Below, piece by piece: positions 16,744 through 26,957 of a DNA stretch of 39,200 nucleotides. This DNA is from Lysobacterales bacterium. GTDB taxonomy: Bacteria; Pseudomonadota; Gammaproteobacteria; Xanthomonadales; SZUA-36. The notes beneath the pieces are model-generated. The model made no database searches. It had not been told where the DNA came from and saw only the letters and a program-made list of their open reading frames with translations. The stretch is from the NCBI GenBank assembly GCA_029859505.1, contig JAOUCZ010000009.1, positions 1-39,200 of the forward strand, in the 5' to 3' direction. Both the position numbers and the translations under genes were made by a program. The stretch's first letter is position 1, and each line of letters begins with the position of its first letter.

Positions 16744-17526
16744 CTAAAAAATGTCCAGTGCTTTGAGACTGGCTTTGCCGAGTTCTATCCGTTTCGCAAC
16801 TGTGACCCTGTCCGGCATGTCGATATTCAAGGCAAAACTGAAAATCTGTTGATCTTTTACAACCCAGCCAACCCACCAGCCGATATCCGGATCGGGTGTT
16901 GTTGTCCATCCGGTCTTGCCATATAAAACCCGCTCATCAGCCTGCTCGATTTTGACAATTTCCCGCACGCTTTGCTGGATCTCACTGGAAAAGGGAAGGT
17001 CGCTCTGTGCCAGGCGGGCGAGGAATGTTGCCTGCTCCATGGCGCTGATTTGCAATGGCCCTCTCAGCCAGAATGTATCGACCTCATTTCCTGTGTCAGC
17101 GTTACCGTAGGGAATAGCAGCCAGGTTTTCACGCATACGGTCGAGACCGATACGCCGGGCGAGTTCCTGGTAAACAGGTACATTGGAGACCTTGATCGCA
17201 TCACGAAGTCCCATATCCTGCTCCCAGGCCTTGAATGGCTGGGGCTTGCCGCCATAAGGCAAAACCTCGTCAACACTGGATATAGCACCCGTTGAGAGGC
17301 CGATCAGGCTATTGGCAACCTTGAAAGTCGATGCAGGGATAAATCGCTTTTCCGCCCTTTGATGATTATGGGTGACAAAACGGTCAGCAGTCACATCGTA
17401 AAGTACAAAGGTACCGTTCACGCCGGCTTCGTTGAACAGCTTCTCAATCTCCGGACTATGCTCGGTCTCAACAGCATAAGCCTGGTTCACCAATAGAAAT
17501 ATGGAAAGGGCAAATAGAAGTTTCAT
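16744..17526 (-). CDS. Class D (OXA-type) serine beta-lactamase
   Basis: A 260-residue exported penicillin-hydrolysing enzyme. A signal peptide (MKLLFALSIFLLVNQAYA) directs it to the periplasm. All class D landmarks are present: S66-T-F-K69 (nucleophile and the lysine that becomes carboxylated), S114-N-V116, Y140-G-N142, W153, K204-T-G206 and R246. These fall a constant four positions below the OXA-48 numbers (70, 73, 118, 120, 144, 157, 208, 250). The loop between the KTG strand and IGWWVGW has the OXA-48 length, but the Arg214 equivalent is Thr210. AGGA sits four to five bases before the ATG. It is probably a resident chromosomal gene, since no mobile element surrounds it. The resistance spectrum cannot be predicted from this. 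Confidence 0.95.
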   Translation of the reverse strand: MKLLFALSIFLLVNQAYAVETEHSPEIEKLFNEAGVNGTFVLYDVTADRFVTHNHQRAEKRFIPASTFKVANSLIGLSTGAISSVDEVLPYGGKPQPFKAWEQDMGLRDAIKVSNVPVYQELARRIGLDRMRENLAAIPYGNADTGNEVDTFWLRGPLQISAMEQATFLARLAQSDLPFSSEIQQSVREIVKIEQADERVLYGKTGWTTTPDPDIGWWVGWVVKDQQIFSFALNIDMPDRVTVAKRIELGKASLKALDIF

Positions 17527-17707
17527 GGGTTTCCTGTGGGATAACTGTATGAGATTAGTTCACAGTGGTTCTTAAATGATGCCAGGCAGTATGGCTGACA
17601 TCATCATGCCGCCATTTGCTGTGAGCTGATAAGCAGGATGAGAATTTGAAGTGTCTTGTAAATTTAAACACCCAGGACTGAATTGACTTGCTCCAAAGGA
17701 GTTAATC

Positions 17708-17745
17708 ACCCCATCCCCGATGACTTTCATCAAAGGGGACGGGGT
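17708..17745 (-). terminator. Long stem-loop downstream of acn
   Basis: In minus-strand RNA, arms at 17735-17745 and 17708-17718 pair over 11 bases, including one G-U wobble. The inner arms TCATC and GATGA pair around a three-base loop, with three unpaired bases between the two stems. The wobble would be an A-C mismatch if the plus strand were transcribed, so the structure suits the acn transcript. It starts 18 bases past the acn stop codon. There is no T-run behind it, so it may be an mRNA-stabilising 3' structure rather than an intrinsic terminator. Confidence 0.55.
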
Positions 17746-17762
17746 AATTATCCGGAAGTCTG

Positions 17763-20429
17763 CTAGCTGGCAAGTTGCCTCAGAACATAATTCAAAATAC
17801 CGCCATGGCGGTAGTATTCGACTTCCTTGGGTGTATCCAACCGGCTCTTGGCCTGAAACTGTTTACTGCTGCCATCAGATGCGGTTGCGGTTACGGTCAC
17901 CTGGCTGGCTGAACCGTCACCCAAACCCTCAATGTCAAAGGATTCCGTGCCATCAAGGCCGAGGCTGTCAGCATTTTCACCTTCCATGAAATTCAGGGGC
18001 AAGACACCCATGCCAATCAGGTTGGAGCGGTGAATACGTTCAAAGCTGGCGGTGATAACGGCTTTCACACCCAGCAGTTGGGTGCCTTTTGCCGCCCAGT
18101 CACGGGAGGAGCCGGTCCCATACTCTTTACCGGCCAGCACGACCAATGGTGTGTTGTCCTGTTGGTAGCGATTGGAGGCGTCAAAAATGGTCATTTGCCC
18201 GCCATCCGGCTGGAATGTTGTCCATCCACCCTCAGTGCCCGGAGCCAACTGGTTGCGCAAACGTACATTGGCAAAAGTGCCACGCATCATGACCTCGTGA
18301 TTTCCACGTCGGGAGCCATAGGAGTTGAAATCAGACCTGGGAACACCCTTGGATTTGAGGTAATCACCCGCAGGAGAATCTTCGGCAATCGCACCGGCCG
18401 GAGAAATGTGGTCGGTGGTAATGGAATCACCCAGTCGTGCCAGGCAGCGTGCGCCGTGAATATCCTGAATTGGAGGTATATCCATGCTCATGCCGTCAAA
18501 GTAGGGCGGGTTGCGGATATAGGTTGAGTCATCCTGCCAGTCAAAACTTTCGCCCACGGGAGAGTTGACGGCCTGCCAGCGTTCATCACCGGTAAAGACA
18601 CTGCTGTAGCCTTTCTTGAACATCTCGGCGGTCACACTATCGGATATACATTGCTGAATTTCATGGCTGCTGGGCCAGATATCACGCAGGTAAACCGGAT
18701 TGCCATTCTGATCATTGCCGAGGGATTCGGTGGTGATATCGATATTCAGATTACCCGCAATAGCATAGGCAACCACGAGTGGTGGTGAGGCCAGGTAATT
18801 CATCTTGATATTGGCGTGAATACGACCTTCGAAATTGCGGTTGCCTGACAGAACCGAACAAGCCACCAGGTCGTTGCCCCGAATCGCATTACCAATCTCA
18901 TCAGGCAATGGGCCGGAGTTGCCGATACAGGTAGTACAGCCATAACCAACCACGTAGAAGCCCATGGCTTCGAGATCATCCATCAGGCCTGCTTTGTTCA
19001 GATAATCGGTAACCACACGCGAACCGGGTCCGAGTGAAGTCTTGACCCAGGGCTTGGCCTTTAAACCTTTTGCGGCAGCATTTCTGGCCAGCAAACCCGC
19101 GCCCAGCATCACCGCCGGGTTGGAGGTGTTGGTACATGATGTGATTGCGGCAATCACCACTGCACCGTCTTCCAGTTCAAACTGCTCACCGTTGTAATCT
19201 ACGGCAACACTACCGCTGCCATCCCGTCCTTCAGTGAATACATCTTTGTCCTTCAAATAGGTCTGCTTGGCTTCGCTCAGCAAAATCCTGTCCTGCGGGC
19301 GTTTGGGGCCAGCCAGGCTGGGGACGACTGTGGACATATCCAATTCAAGCACCGCTGAGTACTGGGCCACAGGCGAGTCTGTGGTATGAAACATGCCCTG
19401 TGCGCGCGAATAAGATTCCACCAGGGCAATCTGCTCTTCAGACCGTCCGGACAGACGCAGGTAATTTAAGCTCTCCTGGTCAACCGGGAAAATACCGCAG
19501 GTCGCACCGTATTCAGGCGCCATGTTGGCAATGGTTGCACGATCAGCCAATGGCAGGCTGGGCAGTCCTTCACCGAAAAACTCTACAAACTTGCCCACCA
19601 CACCCAGTTCACGCAGCATTTGCACCACGGTCAACACCAGGTCTGTTGCAGTGGCGCCCTCGGGTAATTCACCGGTTAATTTAAAACCGACAACCTGTGG
19701 GATAAGCATCGTAATTGCCTGTCCCAACATCGCAGCTTCGGCTTCGATACCACCCACACCCCAGCCCAGTACACCGATTCCATTAATCATCGTAGTATGG
19801 GAGTCGGTGCCTACCACCGTATCGGGATAGGCCATTAATTCGCCGTTACGTTCCGCGCCAAAAATTACACGTGCAAGGTGTTCAAGATTGACCTGGTGAA
19901 CAATGCCCGTATTGGGTGGAACCACGTTAAAGTTACTGAACGCACTTTTACCCCACTTCAGAAAGCTATAGCGCTCCTGGTTGCGTCCAAATTCAATCTC
20001 GTTATTGATGGTCAATGCATCAGCACTACCGAAGCGGTCTACCTGGACCGAGTGGTCAATCACCAGTTCGGCCGGAGATAGCGGATTAATCAGTTCCGGG
20101 TTACCACCGAGTTTTTTCATGGCATCGCGCATGGCCGCGAGATCGACCACTGCCGGTACACCGGTGAAATCCTGTAAAACAACCCGTGAAGGTGTGAATG
20201 CGATTTCCGTGACTGGTTTTGCCTTCGGATCCCAATTGGCGAGAGCTTCGATGTCACTATGGGTGATGTCGATGCCGTCCTCGTGACGAAGCAGGTTTTC
20301 CAGCAGGATTTTCAGAGAAAAGGGTAGTCGCGTAATATCTATCTTTTGACTTAGCAGAGGCAGGCTGAAATAACTGTAATTTTTATCGTTAACGGAAAGT
20401 GTACTGCGGACTGAAAATGAATCTTGCAT
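17763..20429 (-). CDS. acnA: Aconitate hydratase, AcnA/IRP type
   Basis: Isomerises citrate and isocitrate in the TCA cycle through a [4Fe-4S] cluster. The cluster cysteines are visible in [10 protein letters not shown] and in [42 protein letters not shown] and the C-terminal swivel domain ([34 protein letters not shown]) are typical of the AcnA/IRP branch. ATG 20429 is preferred over the in-frame ATG at 20459 because GGAGG lies six bases before it and family members begin near this point, giving 888 residues. Proteins of this branch can bind mRNA when the cluster is lost; whether this one does is unknown. It follows hflD by 80 bases on the same strand. Confidence 0.96.
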   Translation of the reverse strand: MQDSFSVRSTLSVNDKNYSYFSLPLLSQKIDITRLPFSLKILLENLLRHEDGIDITHSDIEALANWDPKAKPVTEIAFTPSRVVLQDFTGVPAVVDLAAMRDAMKKLGGNPELINPLSPAELVIDHSVQVDRFGSADALTINNEIEFGRNQERYSFLKWGKSAFSNFNVVPPNTGIVHQVNLEHLARVIFGAERNGELMAYPDTVVGTDSHTTMINGIGVLGWGVGGIEAEAAMLGQAITMLIPQVVGFKLTGELPEGATATDLVLTVVQMLRELGVVGKFVEFFGEGLPSLPLADRATIANMAPEYGATCGIFPVDQESLNYLRLSGRSEEQIALVESYSRAQGMFHTTDSPVAQYSAVLELDMSTVVPSLAGPKRPQDRILLSEAKQTYLKDKDVFTEGRDGSGSVAVDYNGEQFELEDGAVVIAAITSCTNTSNPAVMLGAGLLARNAAAKGLKAKPWVKTSLGPGSRVVTDYLNKAGLMDDLEAMGFYVVGYGCTTCIGNSGPLPDEIGNAIRGNDLVACSVLSGNRNFEGRIHANIKMNYLASPPLVVAYAIAGNLNIDITTESLGNDQNGNPVYLRDIWPSSHEIQQCISDSVTAEMFKKGYSSVFTGDERWQAVNSPVGESFDWQDDSTYIRNPPYFDGMSMDIPPIQDIHGARCLARLGDSITTDHISPAGAIAEDSPAGDYLKSKGVPRSDFNSYGSRRGNHEVMMRGTFANVRLRNQLAPGTEGGWTTFQPDGGQMTIFDASNRYQQDNTPLVVLAGKEYGTGSSRDWAAKGTQLLGVKAVITASFERIHRSNLIGMGVLPLNFMEGENADSLGLDGTESFDIEGLGDGSASQVTVTATASDGSSKQFQAKSRLDTPKEVEYYRHGGILNYVLRQLAS

Positions 20430-20509
20430 GCTGGCCTCCAATAAGTGCATGTGTAACAACCGGATGACCGGTTATTATCACCTATCAGAACCCCATTTCC
20501 CAAACAGTA

Positions 20510-21118
20510 TTATCCGGGTAACAGCGATTGAGCCTGTTCGAGCATTTTTTTACGTCCAAACATCAGGCTGAAGCGGCCGCCACCCAATTGGCGCCAGAGC
20601 ACGGCCGAGCGAAGACCGGCAAAAAGCAATGTGCGTATCCAGTGCACGGTGCGGTCTACCTGTAAGTGCTGTGGTCGTCCGTTTACAACAATGCGGGGTG
20701 ACAGGGTACTGATGGTTTGGGTATACAGGGCGGCTATTTTTTTGGCCTGCAAATCCTTGATCTCGTGGATCTCAGTGCCGTCGTCGATTTCGGAAATTGG
20801 CAGCAATTCGGCTCCGATATGCGCCTGCATTTTTGTCTTTTTACGAAAATTGTTTTCAAGTTGCATGATAGAGACTGCATATGACAGGCTCTCCATGTAA
20901 CGACGGTCACCCTGGAGTACCGAAATGAGTGTGTCTGCACCAAGGCGTAAGCGGTTGGCACTACCAAAAATATCTTCGACACTATCAGCCTCGATAGCCA
21001 ACAGGCTCTCGAGACAGGTATCCGCTGAATAACCCGACCAGGTGCCATGATTGGCCGCCTGTCTGACGAGTTCGGAGGCCTGGAATATGCCGGACAATGC
21101 CATTATGCGTTCTTTCAT
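20510..21118 (-). CDS. hflD: HflD, lysogenization regulator homologue
   Basis: A 202-residue, largely helical, membrane-associated protein of the HflD family. In E. coli HflD interacts with the phage lambda CII protein, and its housekeeping role is unclear. Family features visible are the N-terminal ALSGIFQASELVRQAA block, the LRLGADTLISVLQG and YAVSIMQLE segments, and the C-terminal IRTLLFAGLRSAVLWRQLGGGR-x-x-LMFGR region. The gene starts 13 bases after mnmA on the same strand, the same order as in E. coli (mnmA-hflD), which strongly supports the call. A second ATG five codons in is an alternative start. Confidence 0.93.
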   Translation of the reverse strand: MKERIMALSGIFQASELVRQAANHGTWSGYSADTCLESLLAIEADSVEDIFGSANRLRLGADTLISVLQGDRRYMESLSYAVSIMQLENNFRKKTKMQAHIGAELLPISEIDDGTEIHEIKDLQAKKIAALYTQTISTLSPRIVVNGRPQHLQVDRTVHWIRTLLFAGLRSAVLWRQLGGGRFSLMFGRKKMLEQAQSLLPG

Positions 21119-21131
21119 TCGATTACCATCT

Positions 21132-22244
21132 TTAGTGTGTGCCTGACGGCGGTGTGTTCATGGATTCAATGATGCCGCCGCCCAGGCAGGTTTCGCCATC
21201 ATAAAGTACCACGGACTGACCGGGTGTGACGGCGCGCTGGGCTTGCTGAAATGTCAACTGCATGCGGTCTTTATCGATATGATCGATCTGCACTGATTGA
21301 TCCTGCTGGCGATAGCGGACTTTCGCGGTCAGTGAACTACCTGCCTCGGGTGCAATGCCTGATACCCAGGCCAATTGCGCTGCTTCAAGCCTGGTTGAAA
21401 GCATCCATGGGTGTTTGTGATCCTGGCCGACATAAAGTACGTTATTTTCCATATCCTTGTGCAATACGTACCATGGTGCCTCCGAATAGCCCTTTACACC
21501 ACCGATACCCAGTCCCTGGCGCTGTCCCAGCGTGTGAAACATCAAACCCTGATGTTCACCAATAAGTTGGTCGTCGGTTGTTCGGATTTCGCCGGGCTGT
21601 GCGGGCAGGTACTCACTCAGAAATGCCGTGAAGTTGCGTTCGCCGATAAAGCAGATACCGGTACTATCCTTTTTATCAAAGACGTTAAAACCAGCTTGTT
21701 CTGCGATTTCACGTACCCGTGGCTTTTCGAGTTCACCTACGGGAAATAGCGTTTTTGCCAATTGTTTATGACCGACTGCATACAGGAAGTAACTCTGGTC
21801 TTTATTGTGGTCCAGACCGCGTAACAGGCAATGTTTTCCATCAATGAAGCCCGAACGGACATAGTGTCCGGTGGCAATCCTGTCAGCACCGAGTTGTTCG
21901 GCATGTTCCAGGAAGGTTTTGAATTTTATTTCACGGTTACACAGGATGTCGGGGTTCGGAGTTCGGCCGGCGCGGTACTCACTGAGAAATTCCTCAAATA
22001 CATTCTCCCAGTACTCAGTGGCAAAATTACGGGTGTGAAGCAAGAACCCCATGGATTCTGCGACAGCCCTTGCATCGGCAGCATCCTCGGCTGCTGAGCA
22101 CTCACCAAAGCGATCATCCTCCTCCCAGTTCTTCATGAACATGCCGGCAATATCCAGCCCCTGGTTTTGCAATAACAGCGCCGAGACAGACGAATCGACC
22201 CCGCCAGACATCGCTACCATGATTTTGCCGCTTACTTTATTCAT
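21132..22244 (-). CDS. mnmA: tRNA-specific 2-thiouridylase MnmA
   Basis: Adds sulfur to U34 of tRNA-Lys, tRNA-Glu and tRNA-Gln, taking persulfide sulfur delivered by the Tus relay in E. coli. The 370-residue protein has the PP-loop SGGVDSS (13-19), the nucleophile Cys102 in [10 protein letters not shown] and the second catalytic Cys198 in [12 protein letters not shown], matching C102 and C199 of E. coli MnmA. GRRQ-type residues and a C-terminal barrel ([28 protein letters not shown]) complete it. It heads the mnmA-hflD unit and is divergent from clpS across about 85 bases, which must hold both promoters; no consensus element is obvious. The ATG has no strong ribosome site. Confidence 0.97.
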   Translation of the reverse strand: MNKVSGKIMVAMSGGVDSSVSALLLQNQGLDIAGMFMKNWEEDDRFGECSAAEDAADARAVAESMGFLLHTRNFATEYWENVFEEFLSEYRAGRTPNPDILCNREIKFKTFLEHAEQLGADRIATGHYVRSGFIDGKHCLLRGLDHNKDQSYFLYAVGHKQLAKTLFPVGELEKPRVREIAEQAGFNVFDKKDSTGICFIGERNFTAFLSEYLPAQPGEIRTTDDQLIGEHQGLMFHTLGQRQGLGIGGVKGYSEAPWYVLHKDMENNVLYVGQDHKHPWMLSTRLEAAQLAWVSGIAPEAGSSLTAKVRYRQQDQSVQIDHIDKDRMQLTFQQAQRAVTPGQSVVLYDGETCLGGGIIESMNTPPSGTH

Positions 22245-22329
22245 GTCAGTTAAATGGGGTCAAAAAACAGAACGTCAATCGCTGAATTGATGGTTCAACT
22301 TCTGCTAATAGATGTACTACAATGAAACC

Positions 22330-22650
22330 ATGAGTAATGAATTTGAATCACAACATGATCGCGGCATCGCTTTGGAAGAGGCCCGCCCCGAGATCAAGCC
22401 GCCGCCGATGTACAAGGTGGTGTTATTAAATGACGACTTCACCCCGATGGATTTCGTGGTGGATGTAATCCAAACTTTTTTTGAGTTCGATCATGACCGG
22501 GCCACTCAGATCATGTTACACGTTCACACCCGGGGTAAAGGCGTATGTGGCATTTTTACGTTTGAAATTGCCGAAACCAAGGTAGCCCAGGTCAATGATT
22601 ACGCACGTCGCAATGAGCATCCTCTCAAGTGTGCTCTGGAAAAGGCCTGA
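22330..22650 (+). CDS. clpS: ClpS, adaptor of the ClpAP protease
   Basis: A small adaptor that binds N-degron substrates (N-terminal Leu, Phe, Tyr or Trp) and hands them to ClpA. The fold-defining segment [22 protein letters not shown] is present, with the ND and TPM residues of the N-degron pocket, followed by [19 protein letters not shown] and the ENEHPL-like end ([13 protein letters not shown]). ATG 22330 gives 106 residues, the same length as E. coli ClpS; an in-frame ATG at 22312 would add six residues. Neither has a convincing ribosome site. It lies 65 bases upstream of clpA, the usual arrangement. Confidence 0.94.
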   Translation: MSNEFESQHDRGIALEEARPEIKPPPMYKVVLLNDDFTPMDFVVDVIQTFFEFDHDRATQIMLHVHTRGKGVCGIFTFEIAETKVAQVNDYARRNEHPLKCALEKA

Positions 22651-22715
22651 AACCTGCCATTGAACCCGGCAAGCGGGAACCGGTCATAACTAGTATTCCA
22701 AATACGGAAAAATAA

Positions 22716-25013
22716 ATGTTCAGTAAAGAACTGGAAGTAACCATTAGCCAGGCTTATCAAGAAGCCCGTAGCGCCCGACATGAATTCCTAACGGTAGAGC
22801 ATTTATTGCTCGCTTTACTGGATAACAGTTCTGCTTTATCAATCCTCAGTGCCTGTGGCGCCAGTATCACGGAGCTTGAATCAGAGTTACGTAAGGCACT
22901 TCGCGATACCGTCCCTGAACTGGCCGGGGATGACAACCGTGACACACAGCCGACAATTGGTTTCCAACGTGTTTTGCAGAGAGCCCTTTATCACGTGCAA
23001 TCTGCCGGCAAGCAGGAGGTGATCGGTGCCAATGTGCTGGTGGCCATATTCAGTGAGAAAGATTCATATGCTATTTATCTTCTGAATAAATTCAATGTTA
23101 CCCGTCTCGATGTGGTCGACTACATTTCACATGGGATTTCCCCGGTGGATAAAAGCAACGGGGACAGTGTTGAGGAATCAGAGGTAGAGGGTCAGGAAGA
23201 GGGCTCGGATGCCGGCGGCAGCGCACTGGACAATTTCACCAGCAACCTGAATGAGCGTGCTCGTGAAGGCAAAATTGATCCGTTGATCGGGCGTGTGGAC
23301 GAGGTCGAGCGTACTATCCAGATATTATGCCGAAGACGTAAAAACAATCCGCTTTTCGTCGGTGAAGCCGGTGTTGGCAAGACTGCCATGGCCGAGGGTC
23401 TGGCACTAAGAATCGTCGAGGGCAATGTCCCGGAGGTCTTGGCAGACGCGACGCTGTACGCGCTGGATCTCGGCGCATTACTGGCCGGAACCAAGTACCG
23501 TGGCGACTTTGAAAAACGCCTGAAGGCGGTATTGGCTGAATTACATAGTATTGAAGGGGCTGTGTTGTTCGTTGATGAGATACATACGATCATCGGTGCA
23601 GGTGCTGCATCAGGTGGTGTCATGGACGCATCCAATCTTATTAAGCCGGTACTGGCCTCAGGTGAATTGCGCTGTATAGGCTCCACTACCTACCAGGAAT
23701 TCCGCGGTGTGTTTGAGAAAGACAGGGCATTGGCAAGGCGCTTCCAGAAAATCGATATCGTAGAGCCGACCATTTCAGAGACCATCGAAATACTGCGGGG
23801 TCTCAAATCACGCTTTGAAGAGCATCACGGGATCAAATATACCGATGAGGCCCTGTGTGCAGCGGCAGAATTAGCTGGTCGTCATATCAACGACCGCCAT
23901 CTACCAGACAAGGCTATCGATGTCATTGACGAAGCCGGTGCACGGCAACGTATGCTACCGGAGGATGAACGCAAGCAACTTCTGGACGAACACGATATCG
24001 AGGCGATCATCGCCCACATGGCACGTATTCCGCCCAAACAGGTTTCACGATCGGACCGGGATGCATTGCGCACTCTCGAACGCGATCTGAAACTGACCAT
24101 ATTCGGACAGAATGAGGCCATAGATGCCCTTGCTGCCGCTATCAAAATGTCCCGTTCCGGTTTGGGTGAAGAAGAAAAACCGATCGGGTCGTTCCTTTTC
24201 GCAGGGCCCACCGGTGTTGGTAAAACCGAAGTGACCCGTCAACTGGCCATGACAATGGGTATTGAGCTGATACGCTTCGATATGTCGGAGTACATGGAAG
24301 CACATTCCGTATCACGCCTGGTGGGTGCGCCGCCGGGTTACGTGGGGTTTGATCAGGGTGGTCTGCTGACAGAGGCGGTGACACGTAATCCGCATGCCGT
24401 ATTGTTACTGGACGAAATCGAGAAAGCTCACCCCGATGTATATAACATCCTGTTACAGATAATGGATCACGGTAAGTTGACGGATACCAACGGTCGTGAA
24501 GCCGATTTCCGTAATGTCATCCTCGTGATGACCACCAACGCGGGTGCCCAGCAGAGTTCACGCCGCTCGATCGGATTCACGGAGCAGGAGCACGTCTCTG
24601 ATTCCAGTGAAGCCATACGCAGAACGTTCACACCCGAATTCAGAAATAGACTCGACGCGGTCATACAATTCAAGGCACTTGATTCCTCCATTGTGCTGTT
24701 GATCGTGGACAAGTTCATACTCGAACTTGAAGCACAACTTGGCATGAAGGATGTCACTTTGTCGGTATCCATTGCCGCAAGGGAGTGGCTTGCAGAGCAG
24801 GGATTCGATCCGGAAATGGGTGCCCGCCCAATGAAACGCGTTATTCAGAACAAAATAAAACGTCCGTTGGCAGATGACCTGCTTTTTGGTGTCTTGTCTG
24901 AAGGGGGTGAGGTGGATATTACGCTGTCGAAGAAACAGGGTAAGAAGTTGAATATCCGTACCAAGCCGAAGAAGGAATTACCAAAAGCCCTGCCGGCAGC
25001 ATCAGAAAGCTAA
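22716..25013 (+). CDS. clpA: ClpA, ATPase subunit of the ClpAP protease
   Basis: A hexameric AAA+ unfoldase of 765 residues that threads substrates into the ClpP chamber in the cytosol. An N-terminal Clp-N repeat domain (about 1-145), which docks ClpS, is followed by an acidic linker. D1 has Walker A GEAGVGKT (216-223) and VLFVDEIHTIIGAG. D2 has Walker A GPTGVGKT (497-504), AVLLLDEIEKAHPDVYNILLQ, the VGAPPGYVGFDQGG pore region and the FTPEFRNRLDAVI sensor. The absence of a ClpB-style coiled-coil middle domain separates it from ClpB. clpP is not in this window. It converges on infA with 28 bases between. Confidence 0.97.
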   Translation: MFSKELEVTISQAYQEARSARHEFLTVEHLLLALLDNSSALSILSACGASITELESELRKALRDTVPELAGDDNRDTQPTIGFQRVLQRALYHVQSAGKQEVIGANVLVAIFSEKDSYAIYLLNKFNVTRLDVVDYISHGISPVDKSNGDSVEESEVEGQEEGSDAGGSALDNFTSNLNERAREGKIDPLIGRVDEVERTIQILCRRRKNNPLFVGEAGVGKTAMAEGLALRIVEGNVPEVLADATLYALDLGALLAGTKYRGDFEKRLKAVLAELHSIEGAVLFVDEIHTIIGAGAASGGVMDASNLIKPVLASGELRCIGSTTYQEFRGVFEKDRALARRFQKIDIVEPTISETIEILRGLKSRFEEHHGIKYTDEALCAAAELAGRHINDRHLPDKAIDVIDEAGARQRMLPEDERKQLLDEHDIEAIIAHMARIPPKQVSRSDRDALRTLERDLKLTIFGQNEAIDALAAAIKMSRSGLGEEEKPIGSFLFAGPTGVGKTEVTRQLAMTMGIELIRFDMSEYMEAHSVSRLVGAPPGYVGFDQGGLLTEAVTRNPHAVLLLDEIEKAHPDVYNILLQIMDHGKLTDTNGREADFRNVILVMTTNAGAQQSSRRSIGFTEQEHVSDSSEAIRRTFTPEFRNRLDAVIQFKALDSSIVLLIVDKFILELEAQLGMKDVTLSVSIAAREWLAEQGFDPEMGARPMKRVIQNKIKRPLADDLLFGVLSEGGEVDITLSKKQGKKLNIRTKPKKELPKALPAASES

Positions 25014-25041
25014 GCTCTCCCGGTCTGACAGGGCCGGTAGA

Positions 25042-25260
25042 TTATTTCATACGGTAGGTAATACGTCCTTTGGACAGGTCGTAAGGTGTCAGTTCAACTT
25101 TGACGCCATCACCGGTCAAAATCCGGATATAGTGCTTTCGCATCCGACCGGAAATATGAGCCGTAACAACATGTCCGTTTTCCAGCTCAACTTTGAATAA
25201 GGTATTTGGTAACGTTTCCAATACCTTGCCTTCCATTTCAATTACATCTTCTTTTGCCAT
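25042..25260 (-). CDS. infA: Translation initiation factor IF-1
   Basis: A 72-residue OB-fold protein that occupies the ribosomal A site during initiation. The sequence [19 protein letters not shown] and the region [19 protein letters not shown] are nearly invariant in the family, and the length is standard. An in-frame ATG at 25269 would add three residues; ATG 25260 restores the usual MAKED start. Its position next to clpA and before tRNA genes is common in gammaproteobacteria. Divergent from the tRNA-Gly gene. Confidence 0.97.
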   Translation of the reverse strand: MAKEDVIEMEGKVLETLPNTLFKVELENGHVVTAHISGRMRKHYIRILTGDGVKVELTPYDLSKGRITYRMK

Positions 25261-25337
25261 GAGTCCCATGCCTTGTTAAGGTGGCCGTATTGTGCCACCC
25301 ACTGGCAAACTTCGAAAGGGGTTAATGCAAAATAACA

Positions 25338-25365
25338 TTGACACAACGTTCGATTTGCTTAAAAT
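25338..25365 (+). promoter_or_regulatory. Promoter of the tRNA-Gly gene
   Basis: TTGACA (25338-25343) and TAAAAT (25360-25365) are separated by 16 bases, matching the sigma-70 consensus at 6/6 and 5/6 positions. The tRNA starts 13 bases after the -10. The intervening sequence is rich in C (ACGCCTCC), as in discriminators of growth-controlled stable RNA promoters. Confidence 0.7.
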
Positions 25366-25378
25366 ACGCCTCCTTAAT

Positions 25379-25454
<76 letters not shown>

Positions 25455-25465
25455 ATTTAGAAAAT

Positions 25466-25499
25466 CCGGCCTGGAGTAATTCCAGCGCCGGTTTTTTTT
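25466..25499 (+). terminator. Intrinsic terminator after tRNA-Gly
   Basis: A ten-pair stem (CCGGC/CTGGA against TCCAG/GCCGG, with one bulged C) closes a GTAAT loop at 25466-25491 and is followed by eight T residues. It starts 12 bases after the tRNA end, so the two tRNA genes are probably transcribed separately. Confidence 0.9.
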
Positions 25500-25610
25500 A
25501 TGCTCCATGATTTTCAAGCTATAATAATCATTGCTGAACACATAGCATTGTGAAGCAAGCGATAGTAGAATATCGCGCTCCTGAGCAAATGCTCTGGAAC
25601 TTGTCACAGA

Positions 25611-25684
25611 GGCCAGGTGGCAGAGTGGTTATGCTGCGGCCTGCAAAGCCGTCTACGCCGGTTCGATTCCGACCCTGGCCTCCA
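25611..25684 (+). tRNA. tRNA-Cys (anticodon GCA)
   Basis: A 74-base cloverleaf with encoded CCA. The acceptor arm GGCCAGG pairs with CCTGGCC, the anticodon loop CTGCAAA places GCA at 25643-25645, and the T arm holds GGTTCGATTCC. Discriminator U73 is the key CysRS identity base. A TATAAT at 25520-25525 is a possible upstream -10, but no matching -35 is clear. Confidence 0.97.
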
Positions 25685-25686
25685 AT

Positions 25687-25709
25687 AAGCCCCTTCATGG
25701 GGCTTTTTT
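25687..25709 (+). terminator. Intrinsic terminator after tRNA-Cys
   Basis: AAGCCCC and GGGGCTT pair over seven bases around a TTCAT loop and are followed by further T residues. It begins three bases after the tRNA CCA end. Confidence 0.9.
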
Positions 25710-25837
25710 GTGTCCTGAGTTTTTGGATTAGCAACATTGATGATTTCCGGTTAATCCTGGCCTTGTACAGTTGGCGTTCATAAAAAAGGAGTAGACTGGT
25801 ATCAAGTTTCAATAAACTAAACAAAGAGGCAGTAGTA

Positions 25838-26710
25838 ATGAGATCACCAGTCACAAGGTATTTCACTTCATTTATTGTTTCAGTTTGTCTTCTTTTTCAA
25901 ACCCAACTGGTTTATGCCACGAGTGTTGCTTTAGTGAATGAGACCCGTGTGTATATTGAAACCAGGCAGGATCTGATTGGTAAAGGAGACCAAGTAAGGG
26001 AAGGTCAGTTCGTCGATGCGGTTGTTTGGCGGGATGTGGTGGTCAACGGACATGTTCTGGTCGCCGCTGGAGCACCAGTAGTTGCAAAAGTGGAAGAGCT
26101 TAAAAAAAGGCAAATTGCCGGTGTAAAGGGCCAAATGACACTCGGTGCCTACGAAACGACCAGCGTGGACGGGCAGACCATTCAGCTCAGCGGCGGTTAT
26201 CACAAGGATGGCAAAAGCCGAATGGCTTTATCGATAACTTTGGGCGTTCTTTTCATATTGCCCATTTTCATCCCGGGCAAGGCAGCGGAACTTCCGACCG
26301 GCACTATATTTGATGCATATATTGATAATGACTGGAGCATTGATGTTGGTGACTCACCACCATCGAGAAAGGTTGATCTCAGCTTTATTGATGCTGACCT
26401 TTCGGCCGAGCTCCTGTATGAAAAATTCGAGGAACAGGAAAAGCCGGAGTACTTTGAGTTTCTGATTACGACATCAACGAGCATCTCCACCGAGTTTGTT
26501 ATTGACAGAATCAACTCTGAAGAAATTAAGCCGCTCAAGCTTGAGAATATCTCCGAGGCCTTTGAGGATGATGAACTGATCGTCAATACCCAGATCAAGA
26601 TTAAAAAGCTGCTGAAGAAACTTGCCAAGGGAATCAACACCATTGAAATCGCAAGTTTTCATGGTGAGGAAAGAACAGCCGTAAGCCTGGTGATTGACAT
26701 AGAAATTTAA
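25838..26710 (+). CDS. Exported protein of unknown function
   Basis: A 290-residue protein with a signal peptide ending near VYA (residue 27). Residues about 45-165 alternate short strands with Gly and Val in a pattern of the type ...GHVLVAAGAPVVAKV...KRQIAGVKGQMTLGAYETTSVDGQTIQL..., then a hydrophobic segment (129-145, containing ALSITLGVLFILPIFI) and ELPTGTIFDAYID. This layout, a small beta domain interrupted by a membrane-like segment, recalls uncharacterised exported proteins of several phyla, but I cannot name a family. The C-terminal 120 residues are acidic. The ATG follows AGAGGCAG with a short spacer. It is the first of three exported-protein genes in a row; a 247-base gap separates it from the second, so co-transcription is uncertain. 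Confidence 0.78.
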   Translation: MRSPVTRYFTSFIVSVCLLFQTQLVYATSVALVNETRVYIETRQDLIGKGDQVREGQFVDAVVWRDVVVNGHVLVAAGAPVVAKVEELKKRQIAGVKGQMTLGAYETTSVDGQTIQLSGGYHKDGKSRMALSITLGVLFILPIFIPGKAAELPTGTIFDAYIDNDWSIDVGDSPPSRKVDLSFIDADLSAELLYEKFEEQEKPEYFEFLITTSTSISTEFVIDRINSEEIKPLKLENISEAFEDDELIVNTQIKIKKLLKKLAKGINTIEIASFHGEERTAVSLVIDIEI

Positions 26711-26957
26711 TCAAATAGTCGTTGTCTACGCGATGTCACCATCGCGGGATTTAGTTTCAATCAGCCACCCTATCAAATTTATGCCCGACCAGACTTTGGG
26801 TCTAATATAGCGCGACAGATGCATGTATTGACGCAAACTGTAAGAAAATCAGCATGTTTTCCTAAAACGACAGGTTGGCGGTGCAAGATAATTTTAATAT
26901 ACTGCATCGCTGTCCGGCATTTGCCGAACCTGAACCTTATACCCGCAAGATGTTCAA

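Noticed and set aside
25014-25041. Hairpin between clpA and infA
   Set aside because: Only a short CCGG/CCGG stem without a T-run; too weak to call a terminator.
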